A stretch of DNA of 64,000 nucleotides, taken from contig CAZGAQ010000008.1 in the NCBI GenBank assembly GCA_964523405.1, positions 62,001 through 126,000 on the forward strand. The letters run 5' to 3'. The notes under the pieces were generated by a model, which worked only from the letters and a program-made list of their open reading frames with translations, was not told where the DNA came from and searched no databases. The translations under genes and the position numbers were made by a program. This stretch comes from CAZGAQ01 sp964523405 (GTDB taxonomy: Bacteria > Planctomycetota > Phycisphaerae > UBA1845 > Fen-1342). Positions 44,403 to 53,517 of the stretch are shown piece after piece (positions within the stretch are counted from its first letter, which is position 1; every line of letters starts with the position of its first letter).

Positions 44403-45284
44403 ATGTTGACGTGTTGCCTCGCTACCGTCGTTGCTCTGTTGAGTGCGCCGCCGACCACGGCGCCGTCGAGACTCGACGGCTTGTACTACCTCCAGGTGCA
44501 GCCTGCTCCCGCGTGCGAACTGCTTGTCTCCGTTAATCGGGAGGTGGCAGTCCGCCTACAGGGTACGGGCTCCGGGGCTTGCGACGTGACGAACTACGTT
44601 GTCAACGGCACAAACGCGCTCAAACTGGCCGCCGAGGGGTCCACCGGAGAAGTGTCGGTGACGCTCGTCCGTGCACGTAGCCTGCAGGACTCGCAGCCGA
44701 CCGAACTGGCCACGCTCACGTTGACACTGACCGCGGAGAAGCCGAAACAGGAGTCGGAACGGCGTTTCGAGGCCGCCGTACCGTTCACCTGGTTCTGGCA
44801 GGACGGCGCCAAAGTCGGCGAGTTGTCGGAACGCGACAAGAAAGACGTCTACGCCGAACTTCAGCGCACCACCGATGCCCTCGCCGCCGGCGACTGGCAC
44901 AAAGCGTCTGCGCTGCGGACCCCGTGGCTGTCGGAAGAAGCCGCCAGACGGATTCCTCGCGAATGGATCGCCGGGGCTGCTCTGGAGAAGTATATCGAGC
45001 AGGAACGCGAGTTGTTCGCGCGAATCCGCTCGGCACGCTTGGCGCCGCTGGCGGAGTTGCGGTTTCTCGTGGGCGAACGGCTGGTGCGCGTCGAGACCCG
45101 CGCGGCGCGCGGGCCTTGGGATCCGCCGGAAGCCAATGTGATCTTGGCGGAATTGGCCCCGGAGCGCGATGCGAAGGGCCCGCCATTAACGCTCGGTGAC
45201 AAAGCGGTCTACCTGACGAAAGTCGGCAGCCACTGGCACGTTTTGACCAACAACTGGATGGCGGCGTTGATCAAGCGCCCGTAG
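44403..45284 (+). CDS. Exported protein of unknown function
   Basis: 293 residues. GGGAG 7 nt upstream sets ATG 44403; a longer in-frame extension would cover the hairpin and is not used. A short signal (MLTCCLATVVALLSAPP) precedes a beta-rich region (RLDGLYYLQVQPAPACELLV, VVNGTNALKLAAEG) and a second half of helices and strands (ELQRTTDALAAGDWHKASAL, EKYIEQERELFARIRSAR). Conserved-looking Trp residues are near the end. I recognise no family. It follows the tRNA and may share its promoter. Confidence 0.75.
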   Translation: MLTCCLATVVALLSAPPTTAPSRLDGLYYLQVQPAPACELLVSVNREVAVRLQGTGSGACDVTNYVVNGTNALKLAAEGSTGEVSVTLVRARSLQDSQPTELATLTLTLTAEKPKQESERRFEAAVPFTWFWQDGAKVGELSERDKKDVYAELQRTTDALAAGDWHKASALRTPWLSEEAARRIPREWIAGAALEKYIEQERELFARIRSARLAPLAELRFLVGERLVRVETRAARGPWDPPEANVILAELAPERDAKGPPLTLGDKAVYLTKVGSHWHVLTNNWMAALIKRP

Positions 45285-46166
45285 CGAAGCTGCGGAAGAC
45301 CAGCCAGAAAACTAGGGACAGTCGCCGGGACAACTAAAGACACTCACTGATTTCTGAGCGGCACGCGGAGTGGAGCAAGTGGTTGCCGGACACGGAGGCC
45401 GAGCCGCCGGCGGGGCGTTCGAGTACTTCACGAAGCTGGCGCGGCGGGACTTTTTGTCCGATTCGCCGCGGGCGCTGTACAGCGTGGAGTCGTTCGCGTG
45501 GGACGCGGCCGGGGAGCGGTGGGAGCGGGCGGGGCTGGGCGAGTGGACGGACTCCGTGGGCGACCAGCCGTGGGGGACGTATGCGCAGTCGGCGTACATG
45601 GCGGCCCCGCAGCAGGCCTACACGGTGGAAGGTCCGTACGAGACGGGGCGGCTGCTGGCGGGCGCGGGTGTGCACGCGCAGCAGGATAAATAGGGACAGT
45701 CACCTATTTCTGCCTGTTTCTGAGCGCCACGCGGAGTGGACGAAGTGGCGGCCGGACGAGGGCGGGGCGTTCGAGTACTTCACGCGGCTGGCGCGGCGGG
45801 AGTGCGCCGCATTCGCGGGCAGAGTCCTCCGTCGCCAGGCACCTTCGGAATGACGGGCGACAGCGACGGGCGCGGCGCGGGCACCGATGCGAAGCGCCCA
45901 CACGGACGGCGCGCACGCTGGCGGCGCACCATGTCGCTCCAGGCGGCCGTTCCGGTCCCCGCTCGATTATGGGACGCATGCAATTCGCGGGGCTTTGGCG
46001 TACAATTGAGGATCGGTTGGGAATGAAGCTCAGCAGCCAGCGCGACGATCGCGAGGCGCGGGCTGAATCTCCAGCCCGCCGAGGCCGGCGTGCCACACGC
46101 TGAGGCCGATGTCGGCGGGGCGACCGCCGCTCTGCCGGTCTGGGTTCCATGTCAAGGAAGAGCAAC
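45285..46166. other. Gene-poor region with duplicated decayed segments
   Basis: 880 nt between two exported-protein genes. TAGGGACAGTC occurs at 45313 and again at 45691, each followed by TTTCTGAGCGSCACGCGGAG and related text, which suggests a duplicated unit. From about 45860 there is no clear coding signal. A TACAAT -10-like hexamer lies at 46001-46006 with a poor -35. The TAGGGACAGTC words resemble REP-like intergenic repeats, but no transposase is present. Confidence 0.6.
45355..45693 (+). pseudogene. Frameshifted remnant of a duplicated coding segment
   Basis: One frame begins SERHAEWSKWLPD and another continues GGAFEYFTKLARRDFLSDSP and WDAAGERWERAGLGEW, YAQSAYMAAPQQAYTVEGPY. In the second copy (45721-45807) the two parts are in one frame: SERHAEWTKWRPDEGGAFEY then FTRLARRE. 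So copy 1 has a frame-changing insertion and copy 2 is truncated. A 107-codon GTG-started frame (45370-45693) is open, but its stop lies in the TAGGGACAG repeat. The original protein is unknown, and the reverse strand is also open, so coding itself is not certain. Confidence 0.4.
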
Positions 46167-48467
46167 ATGCGCATCGATGCGACCTGCGCGCAGCCGCCCA
46201 AGGTGTGCTGGCGCGCGCTAGCCCTCGGCGCCGGGATGGTCTTGGGGCTGGCACTTGGGCCGGCCGCGGCCGAGATCATCACCCCGCTGGCCAGCTACGA
46301 GCCCGCCGAAACCGACCTGACTGTGGTGGCCAACGCCGGCGACTCCGGGTTGGCGGTCGCGCGCGTGCCCGGGGGCGTCGGCGGTGTTCCGGCGGCGACC
46401 GACGGCGCGTACGTCCTGAAGGTGACGATTACGAACGAGGCCGACCGCAAGGTGGAGTTTCGTCACTTCTGGACCGCGCACACGTATGACCTGGCCAATC
46501 AGGATCAACTGTTGGCGGACGTCTACGTGGCGTCCTCCGGGGCCCTCCCGGGACTGATGGGAATCTGGGACTCGCGTTGGGACCCGCCCAGTGCCTGGCA
46601 GCAGGCCACGGGCATCCCCACGACGACGGGCGTCTGGCGGACGATCACGGTCGACGTATCCGCGCGCGAGCAGGTCGGCTTGGACCAGATCTGGGCGCTG
46701 GTGCTGGAGAATCTGGCCGGCACCAGCGGCACGCTCTACGTGGACAACCTGCGTCTGCGGCAGATCAGCGGGTCCGCCGGGGTGCAGGGTGTGGCCGCCA
46801 ACGCGTACGCGGACCACATCGCGCTGATCTGGCAGCCCTTGTCGGTGGCCGGTCTGTCGGGCTACAACGTCTACCGCGCGTCGGCTCCCGGGGGGCCGTT
46901 CACGAAGATCAACGCGGCGCTGGTGACCGGGGCGGGTTACTCCGATGCCGTCGGCGCGGGCAGTCCCCGCTACTACTACTACGTGACGGCGGTCATCAGC
47001 GGCGCGGAAGCGCCGGCGTCGAACGTCGTGTCAGCGCTGTACGACAGCCTGACGGATGAAGAGTTGTTGGACACCGTCCAGCGGGCGAGTCTGCATTACT
47101 TCTGGGAAGAGGCGCACCCGCATTGTGGTATGGCCCGCGAGGGCATGTACATGGGTCATCCGCTGGACACCGTGACGACCGGTGGCACGGGCATGGGGAT
47201 CATGACCATCGTCGTCGGTGCCGAGCGCGGCTTCGTGACACGGGCCCAGGCGGCAGCGCGCATCCGCACCATCCTGGCCTTCCTGCAGGATGTCACCCCG
47301 CGGTACCACGGTGCGTGGTCGCACCACTACAACGGGGTGACGGGCGCGACGATCGCCTTTGCCGGGGCCCAGGACAACGGCGGTGATCTCGTCGAGACGG
47401 CGTTTCTCATCGAGGGCATCCTCACGGCGCGGCAGTATTTCGACGATCCGTCCGACCCAGTGGAGGCGGAAATCCGCACGCGGGCGACGCAGATGTGGGA
47501 ATCCGTCGAGTGGACGTGGTATCGCCGGTATCCGGGCGGCGACGTGCTGTACTGGCACTGGTCACCGAACTACGGCTGGTACATGAACATGCCGATCCGC
47601 GGGTACAACGAGGCGATGATCGTGTACCTGCTCGCGGTCGCGTCGCCGACCTATCCCATGCCGGCGTCGAGCTACACGAACGGCTGGGCGGGCGGGAGCG
47701 GCTACGCGAACGGGCAGCGCTATTACGGTCACACGATCTGGGTGGGTGAGCCCTATGGCGGGCCGCTCTTCTTCACGCATTATTCCAACCTGGGCTTTGA
47801 CCCGCGCTACAAGCGCGACGCCTACGCGAACTACTTCGACAATGCCCGCAATATCTCGCTCGTCCACCACGACTACTGCATCGACAACCCGCACGGGTAC
47901 GCCGGCTACAGCGGCTACGTGTGGGGCCTGACCGCGAGCTTCAACCCCTGGGGCTATTCCGCCCACTCGCCCACCAATGACAACGGAACCATCGCGCCCA
48001 CCGCGGCCGCCAGCGCGATGCCCTATACGCCGGTCGAGTCGCTCGCGGCGGTGCGGCAGTACTACGACGTGTACGGCCCCGACCTGTGGAGTTCATCCGG
48101 CTTCACGGATGCGTTCAATCTGCAGAGCAACTGGTTCGCGCCAGGCTACATCGCAATCGATGTCGGCACGATCGCGCCGATGATCGAGAACTACCGGACC
48201 GGCCTGTGCTGGAACCTCTTCATGGCCAATCCCGAAATCCGGCCGATGATGCACGCGATCGGCCTGCACTACGAGGTGGATTTCGACACGGACGGCCAGG
48301 TGGACGCCGCCGACTTGGCCGTGTTCGCCGGCTGCCTGGCCGGTGTCGGCAATGCCTGTCCCGGGGGCTGCACGGGCAGCCACTTCCCGGATTCCGATCT
48401 GGATGGCGACGCGGATGTGGACCTCGCGGATGCCGCAATCTTCCAGCGGATCTTCACCGGACCCTGA
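46167..48467 (+). CDS. Secreted GH144-like (PF10091) glycanase with binding, FnIII and dockerin-like parts, copy 1
   Basis: 766 residues; ATG 46167 has AAGGA 8 nt upstream, unlike ATG 46149. Signal helix ALALGAGMVLGLALGPAAA. Residues about 35-200: beta-sandwich (SYEPAETDLTVVANAG..., GTLYVDNLRLRQ). About 205-290: fibronectin III (GYNVYRASAPGGPFTKI, YYYYVTAV). About 295-705: catalytic (alpha/alpha)6 barrel of the Glycoamylase family (VTTGGTGMGIMTIVVGAERG, FFTHYSNLGFDPRYKRDAY, IAPMIENYRTGLCWNLFM). The tail has two EF-hand loops (DTDGQVDAADLA, DLDGDADVDLAD). Known GH144 enzymes cut beta-1,2-glucans; that substrate is inference here. A paralogue follows directly. Confidence 0.88.
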   Translation: MRIDATCAQPPKVCWRALALGAGMVLGLALGPAAAEIITPLASYEPAETDLTVVANAGDSGLAVARVPGGVGGVPAATDGAYVLKVTITNEADRKVEFRHFWTAHTYDLANQDQLLADVYVASSGALPGLMGIWDSRWDPPSAWQQATGIPTTTGVWRTITVDVSAREQVGLDQIWALVLENLAGTSGTLYVDNLRLRQISGSAGVQGVAANAYADHIALIWQPLSVAGLSGYNVYRASAPGGPFTKINAALVTGAGYSDAVGAGSPRYYYYVTAVISGAEAPASNVVSALYDSLTDEELLDTVQRASLHYFWEEAHPHCGMAREGMYMGHPLDTVTTGGTGMGIMTIVVGAERGFVTRAQAAARIRTILAFLQDVTPRYHGAWSHHYNGVTGATIAFAGAQDNGGDLVETAFLIEGILTARQYFDDPSDPVEAEIRTRATQMWESVEWTWYRRYPGGDVLYWHWSPNYGWYMNMPIRGYNEAMIVYLLAVASPTYPMPASSYTNGWAGGSGYANGQRYYGHTIWVGEPYGGPLFFTHYSNLGFDPRYKRDAYANYFDNARNISLVHHDYCIDNPHGYAGYSGYVWGLTASFNPWGYSAHSPTNDNGTIAPTAAASAMPYTPVESLAAVRQYYDVYGPDLWSSSGFTDAFNLQSNWFAPGYIAIDVGTIAPMIENYRTGLCWNLFMANPEIRPMMHAIGLHYEVDFDTDGQVDAADLAVFAGCLAGVGNACPGGCTGSHFPDSDLDGDADVDLADAAIFQRIFTGP

Positions 48468-48525
48468 CGGGGCGGGCGCGCTGGGAATCGGGATCGCCGA
48501 AGATCGATCGGGTGGAGGTGTGTGC

Positions 48526-50877
48526 ATGTGCCCGGGCGCTGTGCCACCGGTTGTCCGTTCCTGTGCCCACGAGAACTGCAGGCCGCGGCGCGCCCCACGG
48601 GCTTGGGCACCGGGCGCGGCAGGCCGGGCGCTCGTATGGGCTGGCGTGCTGGTTGGGCTGGCGGCACGTTTGTCTGCCGCCGAGGTGATCACGCCGCTCG
48701 TCAGCTATGAGCCGGCCGAGACCGACCTGACGGTCGCTGCGAACACGGGGGATCCGGGCCTGACGGTCGCGATCGTGCCGGGTGGCGTGAACGGCGCTCC
48801 GGTGGCGACCGACGGGACCTACCTCCTGAAGCTGACCATCACAAACGAGGCGGATCACAAGGTTGAGTTCCGGCAGGCCTGGTCGGGCGAAACGTACGAC
48901 CTGGCCGGTGAAACCGAACTGCTGGCGGACGTGTACGTGGCCTCGTCCGGGGCGCTGCCCGGGTTGATCGGCATCTGGGACCTGAACTGGGCCCCGCCCG
49001 ACGCGTGGCAACCGGCCACGGGCCTGCCGACGGCCGTCGGTGTGTGGGCCACGATCCGATTCGACCTGTCCGGTCGGCTGCAAACGGGACTCCGTGAGAT
49101 TCAGGCGCTGGTGCTGGAGAACTTGGCCGGGAGCAGCGGCACGGTCTACGTCGACAACTTGCGGTTGCGGCATAGCGGCCCCTTGCCGGGCGTCGCGGGC
49201 GTTGCGGCGAATGCGTACGCGGAGCGGGTGGCGCTGGTGTGGCAACCGCTGGGTGTTGTCGGCCTGACGGGCTACAACGTGTACCGCGCCGCGGCGCCGG
49301 GGGGACCGTTTGCGCGGCTCAATCTGGCCCCCGTCCCGAGTGCGGCGTACACGGATGGGGTCCCGGCAGGCAGCCCGCGTTACTACTACTACGTGACGGC
49401 CGTCGTCAACGGAATGGAGGGCCCCGCCTCCGCGCTCGTGACGGCGCTATACGACGGACTGACGGACGAACAACTCCTGGATGTCGTGCAGCAGGCGACG
49501 CTGCGCTATTTCTGGGATTGGGGTCACCCCGTTTGCGGAATGGCGCGTGAGGGTCTGGGGGGCAGCTACGCGCTCGACACGGTAACCACCGGCGGAACCG
49601 GCATGGGGCTGATGACGATCGTGGTCGGGGCCGAGCGCGGCTTCATCGCACGGAGTCAGGCGGCGGCGCGCGTATGCACGATCCTGGCGTTCCTCCAGGA
49701 CGTCACGCCGCGCTACCATGGCGCCTGGTCGCACCACTACCACGGGGTCACAGGTGCGACGATTCCGTTTTCGGAGTATCGCGACGACGGGGCGGACCTG
49801 GTCGAGACCGCGTATCTCGCGCAGGGCTTCCTGACGGTACGGCAGTACTTTGACAGCCCGGCCGATCCCGTCGAAGCCGAGATCCGCGCGCGGGCGACGC
49901 AGATGTGGGAATCCGTCGAATGGTCCTGGTTCCGCCAGCATCCGGGCAGCGACGTTCTGTACTGGAACTGGTCGCCCAACTACGGCTTTGCGATCCAGGT
50001 CGAGGTCCGCGGGTACAACGAGGCGATGATCACGTACCTGCTCGCGATCGCGTCGCCCACCTATCCGATGCCGGCGTCGAGCTTTCACAATGGGTACGCC
50101 GGCCTGAGCACGTACGTGAACGGGCGCAGCTACTACGGGCACACGGTCTGGGTCGGCCCGGCTTACGGCGGGCGGCTCTTCTTCACGCACTATTCGAACC
50201 TGGGCTTTGATCCGCGCTACAAACGCGATGCCTATGCGAACTACTTCGACAACGCCCGCCACATCGCGCTCATCCATCGCGACTACAGCATCGACAACCC
50301 GCATCGGTTTGCGGGCTACAACGCGTACGTGTGGGGCCTGACGTCCAGCGCCGACCCGGCCGGCTATGCCGAGCACGAGCCGACGCAGGACAACGGCACG
50401 CTCGCGCCCACGGCGGCCATCAGCTCCATCCCCTACACCCCGGCAGAATCGTTGGCCGCCCTTCGACAGTTCTACGACACGTACGGGACCGACCTGTGGG
50501 GCGCGTGTGGCTTTCTCGATGCCTTCAACCCGCAGGCGAACTGGGTCGCGCCCGGCTACATCGCGATTGACGAGGGGACGATCGTGCCGCTGATCGAGAA
50601 CTACCGCAGCGGGTTGTGCTGGAAGCTGTTCATGGCCAACCCCGAAATCCGGCCGATGATGCAGGCGATCGGCCTGTACTTCGAGGTGGATTTCGACACG
50701 GACGGCCAGGTGGACGCCGCCGACTTGGCCGTGTTCGCGGGCTGCCTGGCCGGAGCCGGCGCGCCCTGCCCCGGCGGCTGCACCGGCAGCCATTTCCCGG
50801 ACTCCGATCTGGATCGCGACGCGGATGTGGATCTCGCGGATGGCGCGATTTTCCAGCGCGTGTTCACGGGCCCCTGA
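48526..50877 (+). CDS. Secreted GH144-like (PF10091) glycanase with dockerin-like tail, copy 2
   Basis: 783 residues. GGAGGTG precedes ATG 48526; the frame is open further upstream, over the end of copy 1, but that is not used. It has the same four-part design as copy 1: sandwich (SYEPAETDLTVAANTGDPG), FnIII (GYNVYRAAAPGGPFARL), catalytic barrel (VTTGGTGMGLMTIVVGAERG, FFTHYSNLGFDPRYKRDAY) and two EF-hand loops. About 58 nt at the start of the dockerin-like part are identical between the copies, which suggests recent duplication or gene conversion. The signal region is long and Arg-rich before ALVWAGVLVGLAARLSAA. Both enzymes should be exported to act on the same type of glycan. Confidence 0.88.
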   Translation: MCPGAVPPVVRSCAHENCRPRRAPRAWAPGAAGRALVWAGVLVGLAARLSAAEVITPLVSYEPAETDLTVAANTGDPGLTVAIVPGGVNGAPVATDGTYLLKLTITNEADHKVEFRQAWSGETYDLAGETELLADVYVASSGALPGLIGIWDLNWAPPDAWQPATGLPTAVGVWATIRFDLSGRLQTGLREIQALVLENLAGSSGTVYVDNLRLRHSGPLPGVAGVAANAYAERVALVWQPLGVVGLTGYNVYRAAAPGGPFARLNLAPVPSAAYTDGVPAGSPRYYYYVTAVVNGMEGPASALVTALYDGLTDEQLLDVVQQATLRYFWDWGHPVCGMAREGLGGSYALDTVTTGGTGMGLMTIVVGAERGFIARSQAAARVCTILAFLQDVTPRYHGAWSHHYHGVTGATIPFSEYRDDGADLVETAYLAQGFLTVRQYFDSPADPVEAEIRARATQMWESVEWSWFRQHPGSDVLYWNWSPNYGFAIQVEVRGYNEAMITYLLAIASPTYPMPASSFHNGYAGLSTYVNGRSYYGHTVWVGPAYGGRLFFTHYSNLGFDPRYKRDAYANYFDNARHIALIHRDYSIDNPHRFAGYNAYVWGLTSSADPAGYAEHEPTQDNGTLAPTAAISSIPYTPAESLAALRQFYDTYGTDLWGACGFLDAFNPQANWVAPGYIAIDEGTIVPLIENYRSGLCWKLFMANPEIRPMMQAIGLYFEVDFDTDGQVDAADLAVFAGCLAGAGAPCPGGCTGSHFPDSDLDRDADVDLADGAIFQRVFTGP

Positions 50878-50991
50878 GGGCGCCCGCCTGGCTGCCCTGC
50901 GCCGCGCGACTGCAGCGCACCGCGTGCCGCTTGCGGATCCCGTGGCCCCCTTTTTGACACTCATCCGCGCCGCGCCTATCCTGCGCCCGCT

Positions 50992-52401
50992 ATGAAGCGA
51001 CACCTCTGGCTTTCCCAGACCCTCGTCGGCGCCCTGCTCATCGCCAGCGGCGGCTGTGCCGCATCGGCTCCCGTCGCGGTCATGCGCTCGGCCCAGACCA
51101 GCGCGGCGCTGTCGTATCACCTCACCCCGGCGGACGAAGCTCTGCTCGATGAAGTGCAACGGGGCTGCTTCGCCTACTTCTGGAACGAGGTCGGCACGCC
51201 CGCGCAGCTCGCCAAGGATCGCAAGCTGGCCCCCGTGGCCAGTATTGCCGCCGTGGGTTTTCAGCTCGCGTCCCTGCCAATCGGCATCGAACGCGGGTGG
51301 ATCGCGCACAGCGCCGGCGAGCAACGGGCCCGGACGATCCTGAAAGCACTCCTTGAACGCACCGACAACAAGAAGTTCGGCATCTACATGCACTTCCCCG
51401 ATATGAACACCGGTGGCCCGGAGAACTCGCCCTTCGGGCTCGAAGCCAGCACGGTCGACCATGCCCTGCTGCTGGCCGGAGCGCTGGTCGCGGCGCAGTA
51501 CTTCGGTGGCGAAGTGGCTGCGCTGGTCGACCGCATGGCCGCCGATTCCAACTGGCGGGCCTTTGCGGTCGTGGCCACCGGGCGCCTCTCGATGGGCTGG
51601 AAGCCCAAGGAGGGGCGCGATTTTTCGGGCCCCGGGGAGTTCATTCCCGCGTACTGGACCTATTGCGGCGACGAAGAACGGCTTGTCTACTTCCTCGCGG
51701 CCGGGGCGCCGAATCCGGACTACGCCGTGCCGCCGGAGAGCTACTACCGCCTGGAGCGCGTCATCCGGCCGTGTGGCGACCTGCCGCCCTGCGTGGCATC
51801 GTGGCCCGGCTCGCTGTTCACCTATTTCTTCAGCCACTGCTGGATCGATTACCGCGCGCTGGGGGCGGATGATCCCGGGCAGTTCGGGGTCACGGCGCCG
51901 CGGGTGGACTGGTTCGAGAACTCGCGGCGCGCCGTGCTGGCCCATCGCCAGCGCTGTATCGAGGAAGCCGGCCACTTTCGGACGCTGGCGGCGGATCGCT
52001 GGGGCCTGAGTGCGTGCGTGGGCCGCGCGGGGTACATCGTGCCGGAAATCCGGCCCAGCCTGGTCGGATTTGAGCACTGGCACGCTGGCACGGTGGCGCC
52101 CTATGCCGCGGGCTCCGCGATCATGTTTACACCGCGGGAGAGCCTTGCGGCCCTCCGGGCTTTCCGCAATCTCCACGGTCCGGACGGCAACCCGTTGATT
52201 TGGCAGGACCCGCAGGCCGGCGGCTACGGCCTCGCGGACGCGTTCAATCTCGATCAGGGCTATGTCGCGGAAGACTACGTCGGTATCGATGAAGGTCCGT
52301 TGCTACTGGCGATCGAGAATGTACGCTCGGGGCTCATCTGGAAGCTGTTCATGCAGCATCCCGTAGCCCGCTGTGCGGTCGAACGGCTGCGCCTGAAGTA
52401 G
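50992..52401 (+). CDS. GH144-like (PF10091) lipoprotein, copy 3, catalytic domain only
   Basis: 469 residues. The lipobox is LLIASGGCAAS, so it is likely membrane-anchored. Only the catalytic region is present: YHLTPADEALLDEVQRGCFA with YFWNE, TYFFSHCWIDYRALGAD and ENVRSGLIWKLFMQHP, which aligns with ENYRSGLCWKLFMANP of copy 2. The sequence is clearly more distant than copies 1 and 2 are from each other and lacks the sandwich, FnIII and EF-hand parts. A cell-anchored enzyme acting on products of the two exported paralogues would fit; this is inference. No clear Shine-Dalgarno site precedes ATG 50992. Confidence 0.87.
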   Translation: MKRHLWLSQTLVGALLIASGGCAASAPVAVMRSAQTSAALSYHLTPADEALLDEVQRGCFAYFWNEVGTPAQLAKDRKLAPVASIAAVGFQLASLPIGIERGWIAHSAGEQRARTILKALLERTDNKKFGIYMHFPDMNTGGPENSPFGLEASTVDHALLLAGALVAAQYFGGEVAALVDRMAADSNWRAFAVVATGRLSMGWKPKEGRDFSGPGEFIPAYWTYCGDEERLVYFLAAGAPNPDYAVPPESYYRLERVIRPCGDLPPCVASWPGSLFTYFFSHCWIDYRALGADDPGQFGVTAPRVDWFENSRRAVLAHRQRCIEEAGHFRTLAADRWGLSACVGRAGYIVPEIRPSLVGFEHWHAGTVAPYAAGSAIMFTPRESLAALRAFRNLHGPDGNPLIWQDPQAGGYGLADAFNLDQGYVAEDYVGIDEGPLLLAIENVRSGLIWKLFMQHPVARCAVERLRLK

Positions 52402-52725
52402 CCGCGCGTTGCTTCGGACAGCGCCTATTCCGTGGGCGGCAGAGCGGTACCCGGTGGCGCGGCCAGCGCCGACCAGCGATGGTTGCCGCGCGGGGAGCCG
52501 GCAGCAAAGAGCGACGTGAGCGCCCCAGTTGCGACGGCGCCCATCACCAACGGCAGACCGGCCAACGTGGCGGCTCGGTCACGGCGCGTTGCCACTCCAG
52601 GCACACCAGCGTCCATGCCGCCGGCTCCTATGTCGGGACGCGTCTCTCGCGTGGGGGTCTCGCATCGCTGTCAGGGAACTGCACCGCGGCCGCAACGTGC
52701 CCACGGCGCAGTAACAGTCGTGGCC
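52402..52725. other. Intergenic region, 324 nt, no supported gene
   Basis: It lies between two convergent genes. A 63-codon minus-strand frame (52425-52616) contains a hydrophobic stretch (LAGLPLVMGAVATGALTSLF) but has no ribosome site or relative that I recognise. No terminator-like hairpin with a T-run was seen. Confidence 0.55.
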
Positions 52726-53517
52726 TTACTCCGTCCCTGCGCAGGTTTGCACGAGCGCGTCGTCTTCGCCGAGCTGGAACGCCTTTCGCGTGTCGGCGCC
52801 CTCAATGATCTTGCCGAGTACCCGCACCCGCGTGCCCTCGGCCCACTTGGAATCGGCGGCGAGCGGGATGAAGCAGGTGCGCTTCTCGCCGGACGGGGCG
52901 TCGATCCGCACTTCCGCCAGCCGCACCTCTCCAGCCGTCCGCAACTTCAGTACCCGGCCGCTGAAGGCGATCCCGTGACCCAGCGCCTTCTTCTTCAGCG
53001 CCACGGCCAGGTCACAGGCCATCTGGTTGTAGTACACGTCCGTCCCGGCGCCTTTGCGCGCGGCCGGGGCGTTCGGCTCGTCCCCGCGGCGCGGCGCACT
53101 GGATTCGGACAGATGCTCCTTGATTGTGCGGAAGTAGCGCGTGCGGTTCTTCTCAATGTGCTCACGCGACTCCGCGTCATCCGCCAACACGGCCGCGTGC
53201 TTCTCCTGCAGCAGGCAGTATGCGACATACTCGTCGACATGGGCCTGATAGTCGTCGCCCTTGAACTGCTGGCCGTCCCCGCCGCACTGCGTGCAGGCCA
53301 CGTCCTTGACCAGACCCTTGCCTTTGCAGGTCGGACACTTGGTGTAGCGGCGATCGAGGCTGATCTCGGCCTGACGGAACTCCTCCAGGGCCGCCTTCTT
53401 GGCTCCTGCCGTGTCGGCTTTCGGCGGCTGAGCGGCGGGCTGGCTTTGGCCGCAGACCAGCGGGTTGACCACGAGGAGAAGGACGCCGGCGAGAAGTGGG
53501 GGGCGCAAGGTCAACAT
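52726..53517 (-). CDS. Exported protein with a DnaJ-type zinc-finger motif
   Basis: 263 residues; GGAG 8 nt upstream sets ATG 53517. A signal peptide (LRPPLLAGVLLLVVNPLVC) is followed by a Lys/Glu-rich helix and the motif CPTCKGKGLVKDVACTQCGG, two CxxCxGxG units as in DnaJ's zinc-binding region. The rest is mixed alpha/beta without J-domain. Finding this motif on a presumably periplasmic protein is unusual but occurs in planctomycetes. The C-terminal part (VRLAEVRIDAPSGEKRTCFI, GTRVRVLGKIIEG) resembles a small beta-barrel. The function is unknown. Confidence 0.8.
   Translation of the reverse strand: MLTLRPPLLAGVLLLVVNPLVCGQSQPAAQPPKADTAGAKKAALEEFRQAEISLDRRYTKCPTCKGKGLVKDVACTQCGGDGQQFKGDDYQAHVDEYVAYCLLQEKHAAVLADDAESREHIEKNRTRYFRTIKEHLSESSAPRRGDEPNAPAARKGAGTDVYYNQMACDLAVALKKKALGHGIAFSGRVLKLRTAGEVRLAEVRIDAPSGEKRTCFIPLAADSKWAEGTRVRVLGKIIEGADTRKAFQLGEDDALVQTCAGTE

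Noticed and set aside
45691..45720. Complete REP/RAYT transposon
   Set aside because: Only the TAGGGACAGTC-like words are present; no transposase gene or matching terminal structure was found.
52425..52616. 63-codon minus-strand frame with a hydrophobic stretch
   Set aside because: No ribosome site, no recognisable relative, and GC-rich DNA gives many such open frames by chance.
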